A DNA stretch of 64,000 bases from the NCBI GenBank assembly GCA_946811185.2, contig OX328098.1, positions 41,975,650 through 42,039,649 on the forward strand, given 5' to 3'. Shown here in pieces: positions 42,722 to 52,511 of the stretch (the stretch's first letter is position 1; each line of letters starts with the position of its first letter). Origin of the DNA: Hippopus hippopus (Eukaryota; Mollusca; Bivalvia; Cardiida; Cardiidae). The notes below the pieces were generated by a model that was not told where the DNA came from, ran no database searches, and saw only the letters and a list, made by a program, of their open reading frames with translations. The position numbers were made by a program, and so were the translations under genes.

Positions 42722-42985
42722 CGAGCCATGCTCTGTAAAATGGGGGCTTTACGCATCTGCAGAAAGTATCGGTCCATGTCAGCTTTCGCAGTCCGCGCAG
42801 GCTGACATGAATCGAAAATTTTTGCTACAGGTAACTTTTCTACATGTTCAAGGACCATTCTACCTTATAACTCAGGCGTTGTAAGACCAAATGGATTTGA
42901 CTGCATCCATAATCATATGATGTCTTACTTGGTAAAATGCATCACGGAGAACCGGTGATTTAACTCCCAGGTGCCAGAGCTACAT
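42722..42985 (+). repeat. MITE, GAGCCATGCTCTG family
   Basis: 'gagccatgctctgtaaaatg' to 'aactcccaggtgccagagct'. Truncated at the right by the next element. Confidence 0.8.
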
Positions 42986-42990
42986 GTATA

Positions 42991-43202
42991 TTAATCCTAG
43001 GGCTGCTAAGCGCGACACACTGACCTATTGCGGACAGTGTAGATCAAGATTAGACTGCACAGGACGTGCAGTCTGATCTTGGATCTACACTGTCCGATGA
43101 GGAGATATTATTCGCCAAAACATAACTTTGAATTAGCAATATTTGGGTTTTTACTATCGAATTGAAACTTTCATTTCAGTTATTTAGCAGGATAAGGGTT
43201 AA
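42991..43202. mobile_element. Palindromic MITE, TTAA...CTGCTAA ends (full)
   Basis: TTAATCCTAGGGCTGCTAAG to TTAGCAGGATAAGGGTTAA, with the palindromic core 'gattagactgcacaggacgt' and its complement. Opposite orientation to the 19594 copy. Confidence 0.85.
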
Positions 43203-43319
43203 ATTCTGAACTACGGCTCGAACATGTCACGACAAAAAACGAAATGGTATATAGGCACACTCCCTTTAAATATATTTTTATCTTGACACATCCCAGTGAG
43301 AATTCAAACAGTGAAAGAG

Positions 43320-43600
43320 ACACATTCTTTAGAACACAACGATATTTTAGCCTTGTCCTTATTGAAAACATTTAGCAAATGACAATTTCAGAGTGATCAA
43401 AATGATTGGATTTGTCTTCAACAATGGCGAAAATACCATAGGAAGAAGGAAAAAAATTGCTGGTTAACAACGAGTCACCGACCTTTCTATAAGCCATCTT
43501 CCTGAAGACCATGATTGACATGAACACTCTACCGGGCGACAAATTTTTAGACTCGTCCGTATTCATTCATTCGCAGACGACAAACTAGAATGTAGGTCAA
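43320..43600. repeat. TTAA hairpin MITE (diverged)
   Basis: Phrases 'aatgattggatttgtcttc' and 'cgacaaatttttagactcgt'. The stem is reduced to 'ttgctggttaacaa'. Confidence 0.6.
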
Positions 43601-43601
43601 A

Positions 43602-43831
43602 TTAATCGTTTACCACACTATCCCAACTTTTAACGACACCGAGAAAGAAAGCTTTTGAAAACATTGTGGAAAAAGGAGAAAATGCTGGTAACCAGCATTT
43701 TCTCCTTTTTCCACAGTGCTTTCTACCCTTTCCAAATCTAATTTCAATTTTTAAGCCACATTTTAATTTGTTGTCTGCAAATGCTTTCAATTTGTACAAA
43801 TCTTAAACTTTATCGTATGGTAAACAGTTAA
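43602..43831. mobile_element. TTAA hairpin MITE, full copy, paired stem change
   Basis: 'ttaatcgtttaccacactat' to 'atcgtatggtaaacagttaa'. The stem is GTGGAAAAAGG on the left and CCTTTTTCCAC on the right, so both arms carry the same variant. Confidence 0.92.
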
Positions 43832-44096
43832 GTGCAAGGGTCTAAAAGACTCAAATACTAAAATTCATCAGTGGAAGGGTCAGCGTTGAAAGAGGGGCAC
43901 ATGAAATTTCTAGTATTCACTATTTTCTTCTTTTTTCCATAATGATTTTGGAAGCAATTCCTCCACCTAAGGGGTTGTAAAAACACAGCTTCAGTTGTTT
44001 GGTAGCCTGAAGGGTAAAAAAGACGAATTCCATCGTTCAGCTCACAGGTGTATACACGTTTTGTAACAAACTTTGACATGTCTAAATGATTATATG

Positions 44097-44357
44097 AACC
44101 ATGCTCTGTAAAAAGGAGGCTTACTGCATCTGCGAAAAGTATCGACCCAGGTCAGCCTGCGCATCCGCGCAGGCTGACCTGGGCCGAAACTTTTCGCTTT
44201 TGGTCAATTTTCTGTGTGTCAAAGGACCACTCTACCTAATAATTCCATTGGTTGTTAGAGAAAACGAATCTTGTGGATCTATGATTATGTAATGGCTTAC
44301 TTGGTATCATGCATCACGCAGATGCATTAAGCCCCCTTTTGCCAGAGCATGGCTCAT
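44097..44357 (+). mobile_element. MITE, GAGCCATGCTCTG family, full copy
   Basis: 'gaaccatgctctgtaaaaag' to 'ttttgccagagcatggctca', flanked by TATAT-like sequence on both sides. Confidence 0.87.
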
Positions 44358-44514
44358 ATATTTGAGAATTACTCTGTAGAAAGGGGTTTAATGTATCTGC
44401 CAAAAGTAGCCCATCAACCCAATGTGACGTTGTCGTTCTTCACGTCAATGTTTGTCGATATCTTTTATAAAATGACCAAGAAGATGAATAGATCAAACAA
44501 TTCTATCGTATAAG

Positions 44515-44772
44515 TAAGCCATGCTGTGTGAAATGGGAGCTTAATGCGTCTGCATAAAGCATCGGTCCATGTCAGCAGTTCGTGCAGGCCGACCTACGTC
44601 GAAACTTTTTTGTTTTAGGTTAGGTGTATGCATGTCTAAGGACCATTCTACCTCTGGATTCAGCTGTTTGTTAAACAAAAAGGATTTTATGGATCCATAA
44701 TTATTTGATAACTTGCTTGATATGAAGCATCACGGAAATGCTTTAAACCCCTTTTTGCCAGAGCATGGCTCA
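44515..44772 (+). mobile_element. MITE, GAGCCATGCTCTG family
   Basis: 'aagccatgctgtgtgaaatg' to 'ttttgccagagcatggctca'. The inner hairpin is half deleted. Confidence 0.83.
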
Positions 44773-44937
44773 ATTTTACAACATGATACTGTATATAAAT
44801 CTAGCTGGCGAAGTTTGTCACAAAACGAACGCCTGTGGTTCAGCTGACCACTAAAGACACTTCCATAATGTGAATAAGGATTACATGATAGATCTTTAAA
44901 CAGTTGCTCACATGCATCCAATTTTCATGACACTGAT

Positions 44938-45150
44938 GTTGGTACGGATTTGGCCGAGTTATGACGAGTGTCGAAACGAACACTCATCACAACTCGGCCA
45001 ATTCCGTTACTACATCTTACGATCCATTCGCACTCGTCACTACTCGGCCGATTCCGTACTTACATCAGACTTGACCACCGGATCACCCGAGGTATGCCAA
45101 AAGTATCCATTCGGTGTCCTAACATTCGTCAACGGATAATCCAAAGTTTG
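44938..45150. repeat. Cluster of AACTCGGCCGATTC termini
   Basis: Three copies of the terminal motif: one reversed (44948-44972) and two forward (44983-45008, 45032-45060). They are followed by 'ggatcacccgaggtatgcc', so element ends have piled up here. Confidence 0.65.
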
Positions 45151-45259
45151 CCGAAAGAGAAAACGAACACACCACACACAATATTGACAGGGAGTGACCA
45201 GATCTATTAAAACTCAGTCAAACTCAAGATCTTATTGATCTAGCCTCTTTCGTTTTATA

Positions 45260-45560
45260 GTCTAGCTGAGGAGAAATTCCTTGTATCCAACAATTTCTCC
45301 TTTGGTTTCAATTCAATGTAGATCTTTTCCTTTTGCACAATTTCAAATCATGTAGCCGACATATCGAGCCTGAACTCTTTGTAGATCTACAAACATTGCT
45401 GATCCAATTTGAAAGTATTTGCAAGCAGACGACGAAAGGAGAAATTCCATGTATCTAACAATTTCTCCTTCGGTTTCAATTCAATGTAGATCTTTTAATT
45501 GTTGCACAATTTTAAACAATGTAGCGTAGATCTACATATCGAGCCTGAACTCTTTGTATA
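45260..45560 (+). repeat. Tandem duplication, unit about 165 bp
   Basis: 'gagaaattccttgtatccaa' and 'gagaaattccatgtatctaa' start two units that each continue 'tctcctttggtttcaattca' or close to it and 'gagcctgaactctttgta'. Each unit also has a short hairpin, GGAGAAATT...AATTTCTCC. Confidence 0.75.
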
Positions 45561-45587
45561 TCTACAACAGACAGCAAATTTTTAGTT

Positions 45588-46707
45588 CCACTGGCCGAAG
45601 GCCAGCGGGCTTATGTCATGGCCCGGTGTCCGTCGTGCGTCCGTCCGTCCGTGCGACCTTCCGTCCGTGCGTGCGTGCGTTAACTTTTATTTCAAACATC
45701 TTCTTCTCTGAAACTAAACACCCAAATCTGATGAAACTTCACAGAAATGATCCTGCCATGGTCCTCTTCAGAATTTCTTGAAAGAATCTGATTCCTTCAA
45801 AAACTCTGGTTGCCATGGCAACAAAAGGAAAATATTGAAAATCTTTGAAAATCTTCTTGTCTGAAACCATAAGGCCCAGGGCTACCAAATTTGGTATGTA
45901 GCTTTATTTAATGGACCTCTAAAAAGTTTCTTCATATTATAGCCCTGGGGTCAAAATTGGCCCCGTGCCAGGGATCACAAATTTAGCATGGGCTTATATA
46001 TAGTGACTTTAATTTAAATAGTAATCAAGGGAAATAACTCCTGTTTTAATAGATAAAGTTTGTTACTATTTACCTCCTTTGATTATCAAACTGCAATGAT
46101 ACATGATTGATGTTGATATTCAAGTTTTTAGGATAGGACATGTTCTGTTGTCAGGGAGAGTGATTTATTTTGATGCTAGTAGTTATGCTCACATCAGTGG
46201 AATATTAAACTTAAAGTAAGGTTTCTGTCATTCAGTTTTATTTCCAGAACATTACCTTTCATGCCAATGAATAAACGTGCTTGTATTCACTGACATAATC
46301 TTTGCACTTAGGAAGATATGACTTTTTTTTTTGTTGGGCAGGAGGGAGGTTATGTTTTCCGAGTAAGTTTATTACCATACAGACTTGTTATGCTGTATGT
46401 CTCTGCAATGCCATTTAAGTGCATGATATGTTAATTTTACTCTTTAAGAAAGGACAAATTTTTTGACTGGACCAAGTTTAAAGCCATTGTAAATGACAAA
46501 TTGAATGTAGTTTAAATGATTATTTCTATCTTTGATAGGGTAGGAAACATTGTTGGAAAAGGAGAAAATACTGGCTGACAACAAGTTGTCCTTTTCCCAC
46601 ATTGTTTTCAATAGCTTTCTCTTTAAAGGTCATTAACACTTTGATTTGTGTGGTAAAGGGTTAAAAAGCCAGCGGAGCGTTACAGGGCTATCATGGCCCT
46701 CTTGTTT
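45588..46707 (+). mobile_element. GGCCGAAGGCCAGCGGGC element with nested MITE
   Basis: Starts CTGGCCGAAGGCCAGCGGGC with (GTCC)n-like sequence, and ends AAGCCAGCGGAGCG...GGCCCTCTTGTTT. A second, truncated copy of its left part is at 48477-48790. A TTAA hairpin MITE (46437-46664) lies inside its right end. No coding domain was seen and the class is unknown. Confidence 0.6.
46437..46664. mobile_element. TTAA hairpin MITE nested in the GGCC element
   Basis: 'ttttactctttaagaaagg' to 'gtgtggtaaagggttaa'. The stem is partly diverged ('actggctgacaacaagttgt'). Confidence 0.8.
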
Positions 46708-46709
46708 AT

Positions 46710-46880
46710 ACTGATCCAATTTGAAAGTATTTGCAAGCAGACGACAAATGCTCAAATGGTGGAAGTCACTTTAGGAAAGGTAGATATAGAAAACATACCT
46801 CCTTTTCCCAGAATATTTTCAAAAGCTTTCTTCTTCCGGGACATGGAAACGTGGATTTGTTTGATAAAGGGTTAAGTGAT
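46710..46880. repeat. TTAA hairpin MITE (diverged)
   Basis: 'actgatccaatttgaaagta' to 'tgtttgataaagggttaag'. The stem is mostly lost. Confidence 0.65.
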
Positions 46881-47044
46881 GCTTATTATGTTCTCAAAGG
46901 CCCTTGTTGAAAAACTGCATCTTTTGTTTCACAGGGCGATTAGTTCTTCAACATGAAGCGTGAAATATAAATCTGTTAAAAAATAAATTAAAGATTTCCA
47001 GCCACTAGTGAAAACCTATACTTTATGATATAAAAAAAAATGGT

Positions 47045-47170
47045 CGTCGGAGAAATCTCAATGTATCGGACAGTGTAGAACAAAGATCAGACTGCACAGA
47101 ACCTGCAGTCTGATCTCGATCTACACTGTCCACAAAAAGTCCTTGAGTCGTGCTTAGCCCAAGGGTTAGT
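47045..47170. repeat. Palindromic AGACTGCACA repeat
   Basis: 'atcggacagtgtagaacaaa' and 'cagactgcacagaacctgca' with the complement, ending 'cttagcccaagggttag'. Confidence 0.75.
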
Positions 47171-47768
47171 AGATCTTGATCTATATATTAGACCGTTTAG
47201 ATCTACTTGTGTTAGAAGAAAACAGCTGAAATTAGGCCTGAGAAACACATCAATTGCATTTTACATTTGAAATATTTCTTAGCTGATTTAATTAACGTTT
47301 AATTTCTTTAATGACCAATGCATTTGAAAATTACCTTTACGTATACACTTTCAGTTATAACATACCTAAACAGATCGAGGTCTACATCCAATGTATGCAC
47401 AACACTTTTTAAAACACACATGGAGGCCCTGTGTAGGACCACAGATGTATATTACTAAATTATATGCACTGTGCCATGTGTCGATTAGTATGTTTTGAGT
47501 ATCCTCTCTACGGTCCATGAATGCATTATCGTCTGTTTACATTTACAACACCACAGGCTCAGCAACAAGAGCGACTTATCGATGAATTAGCTTTGCTCTT
47601 GTAGCATAGAGCGACGCTTTGACCTGGGTTTTGGTTTTAATACGCTGGAATCAGTATCGATATCTGGGTTTTTGCGTACAGGCAGCTACGCCCCTGGACA
47701 ATGTTAAAGAAAAGTCTATAATTTTGTTGTTTTAATACCGCGGTAGATCTATGAAGTTCGCATAACTC
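47171..47768. other. No recognisable gene
   Basis: Nothing can be supported beyond short AT-rich stretches and scattered 'agatctac' strings. Confidence 0.4.
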
Positions 47769-47990
47769 TATCAAACTCTGCAAAACGACAAAATTTTGCA
47801 CTTGTTCAAATTGAACGTAGATCTAGAGTTGGAGGCGACAAATTAGGGTGCTGGAATGATCAGATTTGTCTTAAAGAGAAGAAGATAATATGGGAAAGCT
47901 GATCAATAACCAGCAGTTTCTTCTTTTCTCAGAATATTATCAATAGCCACAGTGTTGTAAAAGCACGGGGTTGTTTTATAAAAGGTTAAC
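47769..47990. repeat. TTAA hairpin MITE (diverged)
   Basis: 'acgacaaaattttgcacttg' to 'gttgttttataaaaggttaa'. Confidence 0.7.
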
Positions 47991-48257
47991 GAGTAATTTC
48001 CGATCTCGACCATTGCCACAAATTTTTTACAGTGTCTCTAAATCCAAATGCAAAATGATTTTTTCATGAAACAAAGGGCTACCAACTACTTCTTTATCCT
48101 CATATTTCAGGTGTTGTTGGCTTGCAGGAAAGTACGATTATTACAGAGGCCGAAATGAACCACAGCAACTAATGGTAACAGCTCCTCTATGAATATTAAC
48201 TCTTTCAGTGCCAATTCCAAAAGTTCAACACGATGAAACTCAGAAATAATTTTAAGG

Positions 48258-48474
48258 TCTACGGCCCCTATCTCATCGGTAAACATCGACGTTTTCGTAA
48301 AGGCTATTCGGCCTATCTCGGCAGCTTCCGTTCTTTGATATGAGAGATAGGGGCCGTAGACTCACTAATTCATCGGTAAATCTCGTGTAACATCGACGTT
48401 TTTGTAAAGGCTATTCGGCCAATCTCGGCAGCTTCCGTCTTTTAATGTGAAAGTTAGGGGCCGTAGACCTTAAG
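48258..48474. mobile_element. Dimeric inverted-repeat MITE, GGTCTACGGCCCC ends
   Basis: Begins GGTCTACGGCCCCTATCTCA and ends 'gttaggggccgtagacctt'. A third, reversed terminus (GAGATAGGGGCCGTAGACTC) lies in the middle. Each half has 'catcgacgttttcgtaaagg' and 'ctcggcagcttccgt', so the element is two units fused head to tail. Confidence 0.85.
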
Positions 48475-48476
48475 TG

Positions 48477-48790
48477 CACTGGCCAAAGGTCAGCGGGCTT
48501 ATCTCATAGCCCTGTGTCTATCGCGTGTCCTTCCATGCCTGCGTACGTCCGTGGCTCTGTGTCTTAACTTTTATTCAAACATCTCTGAAACTATACTCAT
48601 CAAAAATTTTGATGAAACTTCACAGAGATGATCGTAACATGGCACCTCTTCAGAAGTTCAGAATTTATGGAAAGAATTTAATTCCATTAAAAACTTCGGT
48701 TGCCGTGGCGACAAAACTGAGCAATATTGAAAATCTTTGAAAAACTTTTTTAACCGAAATCGTAGTTTTGAATCCCTACAATTTGGCCTT
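48477..48790 (+). repeat. GGCC element, truncated second copy
   Basis: 'ctggccaaaggtcagcgggc', 'gatgaaacttcacagagatg' and 'ggttgccgtggcgacaaaac' match the left part of the 45588 element. Confidence 0.75.
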
Positions 48791-50495
48791 TGAAATCATG
48801 GATCCTTTGTTTTTGCCTTTCAGATTTCATGATATAATTTTGACGGAACATGACTGCTTTTGGTTTGGTTGAATAATTGGTGATAACTTGCTATAGTTAA
48901 GCTTTCAATGTTTAAATAGGAATTGTCAGCATCACTGGAAAAAAATGACCAAACTGGGAATCGAACATTCAGTTCAGACTGCAGCCTGTCCGCATAAACA
49001 TAAAAATTTATATTTGAATCCGCTACGCTACCTTGCTGCTGCACCACCGCTTGAATGTCGGAAGAACTGCAGACAAACAGTTGGAAACGGTCAGCGACTT
49101 AGGCCAAATCTAGCCTTGGTCCAGGCGGTATTTTTTTTCCCCAATAATAATAAAGGGAATATAGTCTGAAAATATGTTGGAAAATTTGATTTGGCCAAAC
49201 GTTCTACATGTAAATTTTGACTGGTCAGCAGGCCAAAACGTCCTAGATTCGTGATTTTGTGATATCATCTGACTTTACAGGCCCGGAATCAAAATATAGG
49301 GGTTTTTAGTGCCTTGAATTAAGTGGGCATGGAAAAGGGCATTTTGTTTATTTGAACATACTGTAATATCCAACTAATTAAAGACCAGCAGCAGCCTACC
49401 AGTTTACTACGATTTGCGTAAGATTTTTTTTTTTTGTATCTTTTCATTTACAGAAAAGTTACGAAATTCTTATGTTCGTTTTACAAAGCTTGCGTAAGTA
49501 TATTCGTAAATAATTTTCGTAATTATCCAATCATTTATTCTAGAGTTACGTAATGGGACGATATTGTTATGGGCCGAAATGTCCAGCTATCATGACATGT
49601 ATACGTTAGTAAATCTTATGAAAGTTTAAAGCATTATGTAGTCTACTTCATTATTATTACTAGACGAAAGTAAACAATTTGGAGGTAAAAATGCAGGCAA
49701 TTTTAAATCAAGCCATTTAGAAAGAGCCTAGAAAGACGGGTTTTAATTAATTTCTATCGTGGCTCTGACAATGTGTTATATTACAGTCTGTCAAAGTTCC
49801 AGTCGCCGGCAAAAGATGAAATTTAAAACTAGAATTAAAGTTGCCAACTTTAGGGATTCTATATAGACCCGTGAATACAAATACTGTTACACTAAAGTCT
49901 TGTTACTTTATAATTCGAACGAAATACTTTTATAATTCGGATGAAAATAAAGTACATCTGACCTGTTGAGCCCCTGGGGTCACACGCGACGGTGGTGTGC
50001 TACGGAAGAATCCTGTCTATGTTGTTGTACATACATGTAAATAGCTAAAAAAAAAAACACTGTGTACTATGTTTCCTTAACTTATGAAAAAGTTGAAATT
50101 CCACGAAGCATTTACAAGTTCTCTATGCAGCAGACGTTGTTTGATAGCGTTGATTATTTATAGCAACAAAGGGGTTCGACGTCGTTTATTATCAGATACA
50201 AGGACGCCGACTGGGGTAAGCAATTTTCGATCGATAAGAATGCCCTTTGTGTCATAATTTGCCCTAGGATATTTTTCAGATCACGTATCGTTTGACACGA
50301 CCCCCGTTCAACTTCTCTGACGTGTTCTATATCATGGCAAAATATCTTGGCGAAGACGGGTTGTGTATATATATTTGAAATAAACGCTGAAAATGAATTT
50401 AACCCTAAGATGTCCAGTACAACTTACTAATGACATGTACTTTCCGGACCGTCTAAATTACATTCACATAACACAGGGCATACTGCCAGGCCTTT
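48791..50495. other. No recognisable gene
   Basis: Frames of up to 75 codons without domains. 'gaatcgaacattcagttcag' near 48959 is weakly tRNA-like on the minus strand but has no partner boxes. A TATC-rich stretch and an A-run near 50048 are the only landmarks. Confidence 0.4.
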
Positions 50496-50499
50496 ACTA

Positions 50500-50702
50500 T
50501 CCTGGGACAAAGGGCTTTAAAAAAAGTGGAAAAAGGAGAAAATGCTAGAAACTAACTTGTCCTCCTTTTCGCACACTGTTTCTCTCTTTTCAAATATCAA
50601 TTCTAGCATTTCAGCTTCATTTACTCGTATGTTGTCTTCTTCAGATCCAGTCAATTTGGATTCATCTATATTTTTTTTTTTCCCGTCCGAAAGAGAGTTA
50701 AA
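50500..50702. repeat. TTAA hairpin MITE (diverged)
   Basis: 'ggaaaaaggagaaaatgcta' with 'ttgtcctccttttcgcacac', ending 'gaaagagagttaa'. Confidence 0.7.
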
Positions 50703-50869
50703 TGGTGCTAAGGGTATATAAACAGATTAAGGTGAGGGGTAGCAACAGACCCTTTACGGCAATCTGCGTAATGGTATAAAGACTGGTCTTTGAATGTAAA
50801 ATTTCCTTTGCACCGATACTGGGCTGATTTACCCCTATTTAAGCGCCTTTCACCGCTTAAGTTTCCATT

Positions 50870-50945
50870 GCGACGAGTGGAAATCGAGATCAGACTGCAC
50901 AAATGTTGCAGTCAGATCTTTGATCTACACTGTCCACTTTGCTGT
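50870..50945. repeat. Palindromic AGACTGCACA repeat
   Basis: 'gagatcagactgcacaaatg' with 'ttgcagtcagatctttgatc' and 'tacactgtcc'. Confidence 0.7.
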
Positions 50946-51269
50946 CTTTGACAATAGCCTGGGTCCATGTGGTGATAATCGTTTAATTACTCCTTATCGC
51001 GGTCTCCTTTTATGAATTGTGCATCTAATGGCAATGACCTGATAAACAGTTCCTTCAAAAATATACAACAGAAAAAAAAATGACTGGACTGGAACCCAGA
51101 ATCATCTTGGCATTGCAATTATAAACTTCTTATGTATATAAGATCCCTGGTTGGAGTGAAAGCGCTTACCTGGCGTTTGTAGGGTCAACAAAAGCAAAGG
51201 TTTCCCGTAGAATTCATTAACACACAAGATAATGAACGTAGGATAAGCAGTAACGTTATCTATTTTTTT

Positions 51270-51627
51270 TTTAATACTATGAAAACATTGTTAGAAAAGG
51301 GACAATTCCTTGTTACAAGCAATGGCTCCTACCTTTTCTCATAATGCTGTTTCGAAACTATTTATTGAAGAGGAGTAAAAAGTACATGTATTTTCATGAC
51401 ATCCTTTCCACACAATACCAAGTTTTATCGACACTACGGTAAAAACCTTTAGAAAACATTGTAGGAAAATAAGAAAATACTGGTCAGCATTTTCTCCCTT
51501 TTCCACAAAGTTTTTCACTCTATCATAGACAAGTTCCATCAATTCAGTCACATTTAACTCGTCTCCAACAAATGCCTTGAATTTGGACAAGTCTACGATT
51601 TTTTTTTTTTTATTTGGTAAAGAGTTA
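51270..51627. repeat. Two TTAA hairpin MITE copies
   Basis: A partial copy at 51270-51365, and a near-full one at 51408-51627 ending 'tatttggtaaagagttaa' after a T-run. Confidence 0.78.
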
Positions 51628-51709
51628 ACCCTCGGGACGCTGAAGATAACCATGTTTGCTAGGCTTCCTAGATCAAGATTAGGCAGCATAGAAAAAGTGC
51701 AGTTTGATC

Positions 51710-51919
51710 TTAACGCTTAGGCTGCTAAGCGCGACTCACCGACCTTTTAAGGACAGTGTAGATCAAGATCAGACTGCACAGAACGTGCAGTCTGATCTTT
51801 GATCTACACGGTCCGATAAGAAGATATTATTTGAAAAAAAAATAAAAATTCTGAAATAGTATTAATCGAGTTTAAATTGCTATCAGCTTGAAAATTTCAT
51901 GGATGATATTTAGAGTTAA
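51710..51919. mobile_element. Palindromic MITE, TTAACGCTTAGGCTGCTAAG end
   Basis: TTAACGCTTAGGCTGCTAAG at the left, core 'gatcagactgcacagaacgt' with complement, TTAA at the right. The segment before it (51624-51712) is a diverged half copy. Confidence 0.8.
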
Positions 51920-52242
51920 AGCCTCGCAGTCTTCTACATATCTATATCTTTGGGAAAGATCTAATTCCGTGAAAATGTTCCATTTCGTTTGTTCAGCGCA
52001 CTGAAGATTGATATGAAACCTTATTTTATCAGTTGAAGATACATGTACCTAGACCTGAGTACGAAGTTGTAAAATGAAGGAGAATATGATTGTAAATGCA
52101 TAATACATTTAACTTCCATTTCTTTTTTTTTTTTTTATTCTTATTCACATGTTGTACCTTTTTTTCTTTTAATTTAAAAAAAAAAATAGTGATTTTCTGT
52201 ATAAAGAATAGTGATTTCCTTTCAGAAGGAGGAGAGGGGGGG

Positions 52243-52251
52243 AAAAAAAAA
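52243..52251 (-). terminator. Pol III terminator of tRNA-Arg
   Basis: Nine T residues on the minus strand, starting 2 nt after the discriminator base. Confidence 0.85.
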
Positions 52252-52252
52252 T

Positions 52253-52325
52253 CATCCCCGGCGGGATTCGAACCCGCGACCTCTGGATTAGAAGTCCAGC
52301 GCGCTATCCACTGCGCTACGGGGAC
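52253..52325 (-). tRNA. tRNA-Arg (UCU)
   Basis: The minus strand folds as a 73-nt cloverleaf. Acceptor stem GTCCCCG/CGGGGAT (one G-U pair); D-arm region TAGCGCAGTGGATAGCGC; anticodon stem CTGGA/TCCAG with loop CTTCTAA, giving anticodon TCT; T-arm GCGGGTTCGAATCCCGC; discriminator G. A and B boxes are canonical. A run of nine T follows directly on the minus strand (plus-strand A run 52243-52251), a strong Pol III terminator. There is no intron, although animal tRNA-Arg(UCU) genes often have one. This is a working-looking gene, not a SINE head. Confidence 0.95.
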
Positions 52326-52440
52326 CGCCGAATAAACACGCAATAAAGACTGTAAAAATTTCTACCAATAACTGGTTCTCGACTTTGAAATTTCAGTAAA
52401 ATGACATGCGGGCAATCAATCGAGTGTAAACAGATTCAAG
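52326..52440. promoter_or_regulatory. Shared upstream region of tRNA-Arg and WW/CUE gene
   Basis: 115 bp lie between the tRNA 5' end (minus) and the WW/CUE start codon (plus). The Pol II promoter and 5' untranslated region of the WW/CUE gene probably overlap this stretch or the tRNA itself. No TATA box is evident. Confidence 0.5.
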
Positions 52441-52511
52441 ATGGCAACTCAGTGGATACCTCCTCTGCCCGCCGGATACGAAGCCCGATGGGATCCTAAC
52501 CAGAGAGCATA
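52441..52511 (+). CDS. WW/CUE gene exon 1, coding part
   Basis: MATQWIPPLPAGYEARWDPN to RA plus two bases of Tyr. Donor ATA/GTAAGT. Confidence 0.88.

Noticed and set aside
52029..52343. 104-codon minus-strand and 79-codon plus-strand frames over the tRNA
   Set aside because: Both run through the tRNA-Arg gene. PAGFEPATSGLEVQRAIHC and its opposite are well-known spurious peptides from tRNA-Arg sequence.
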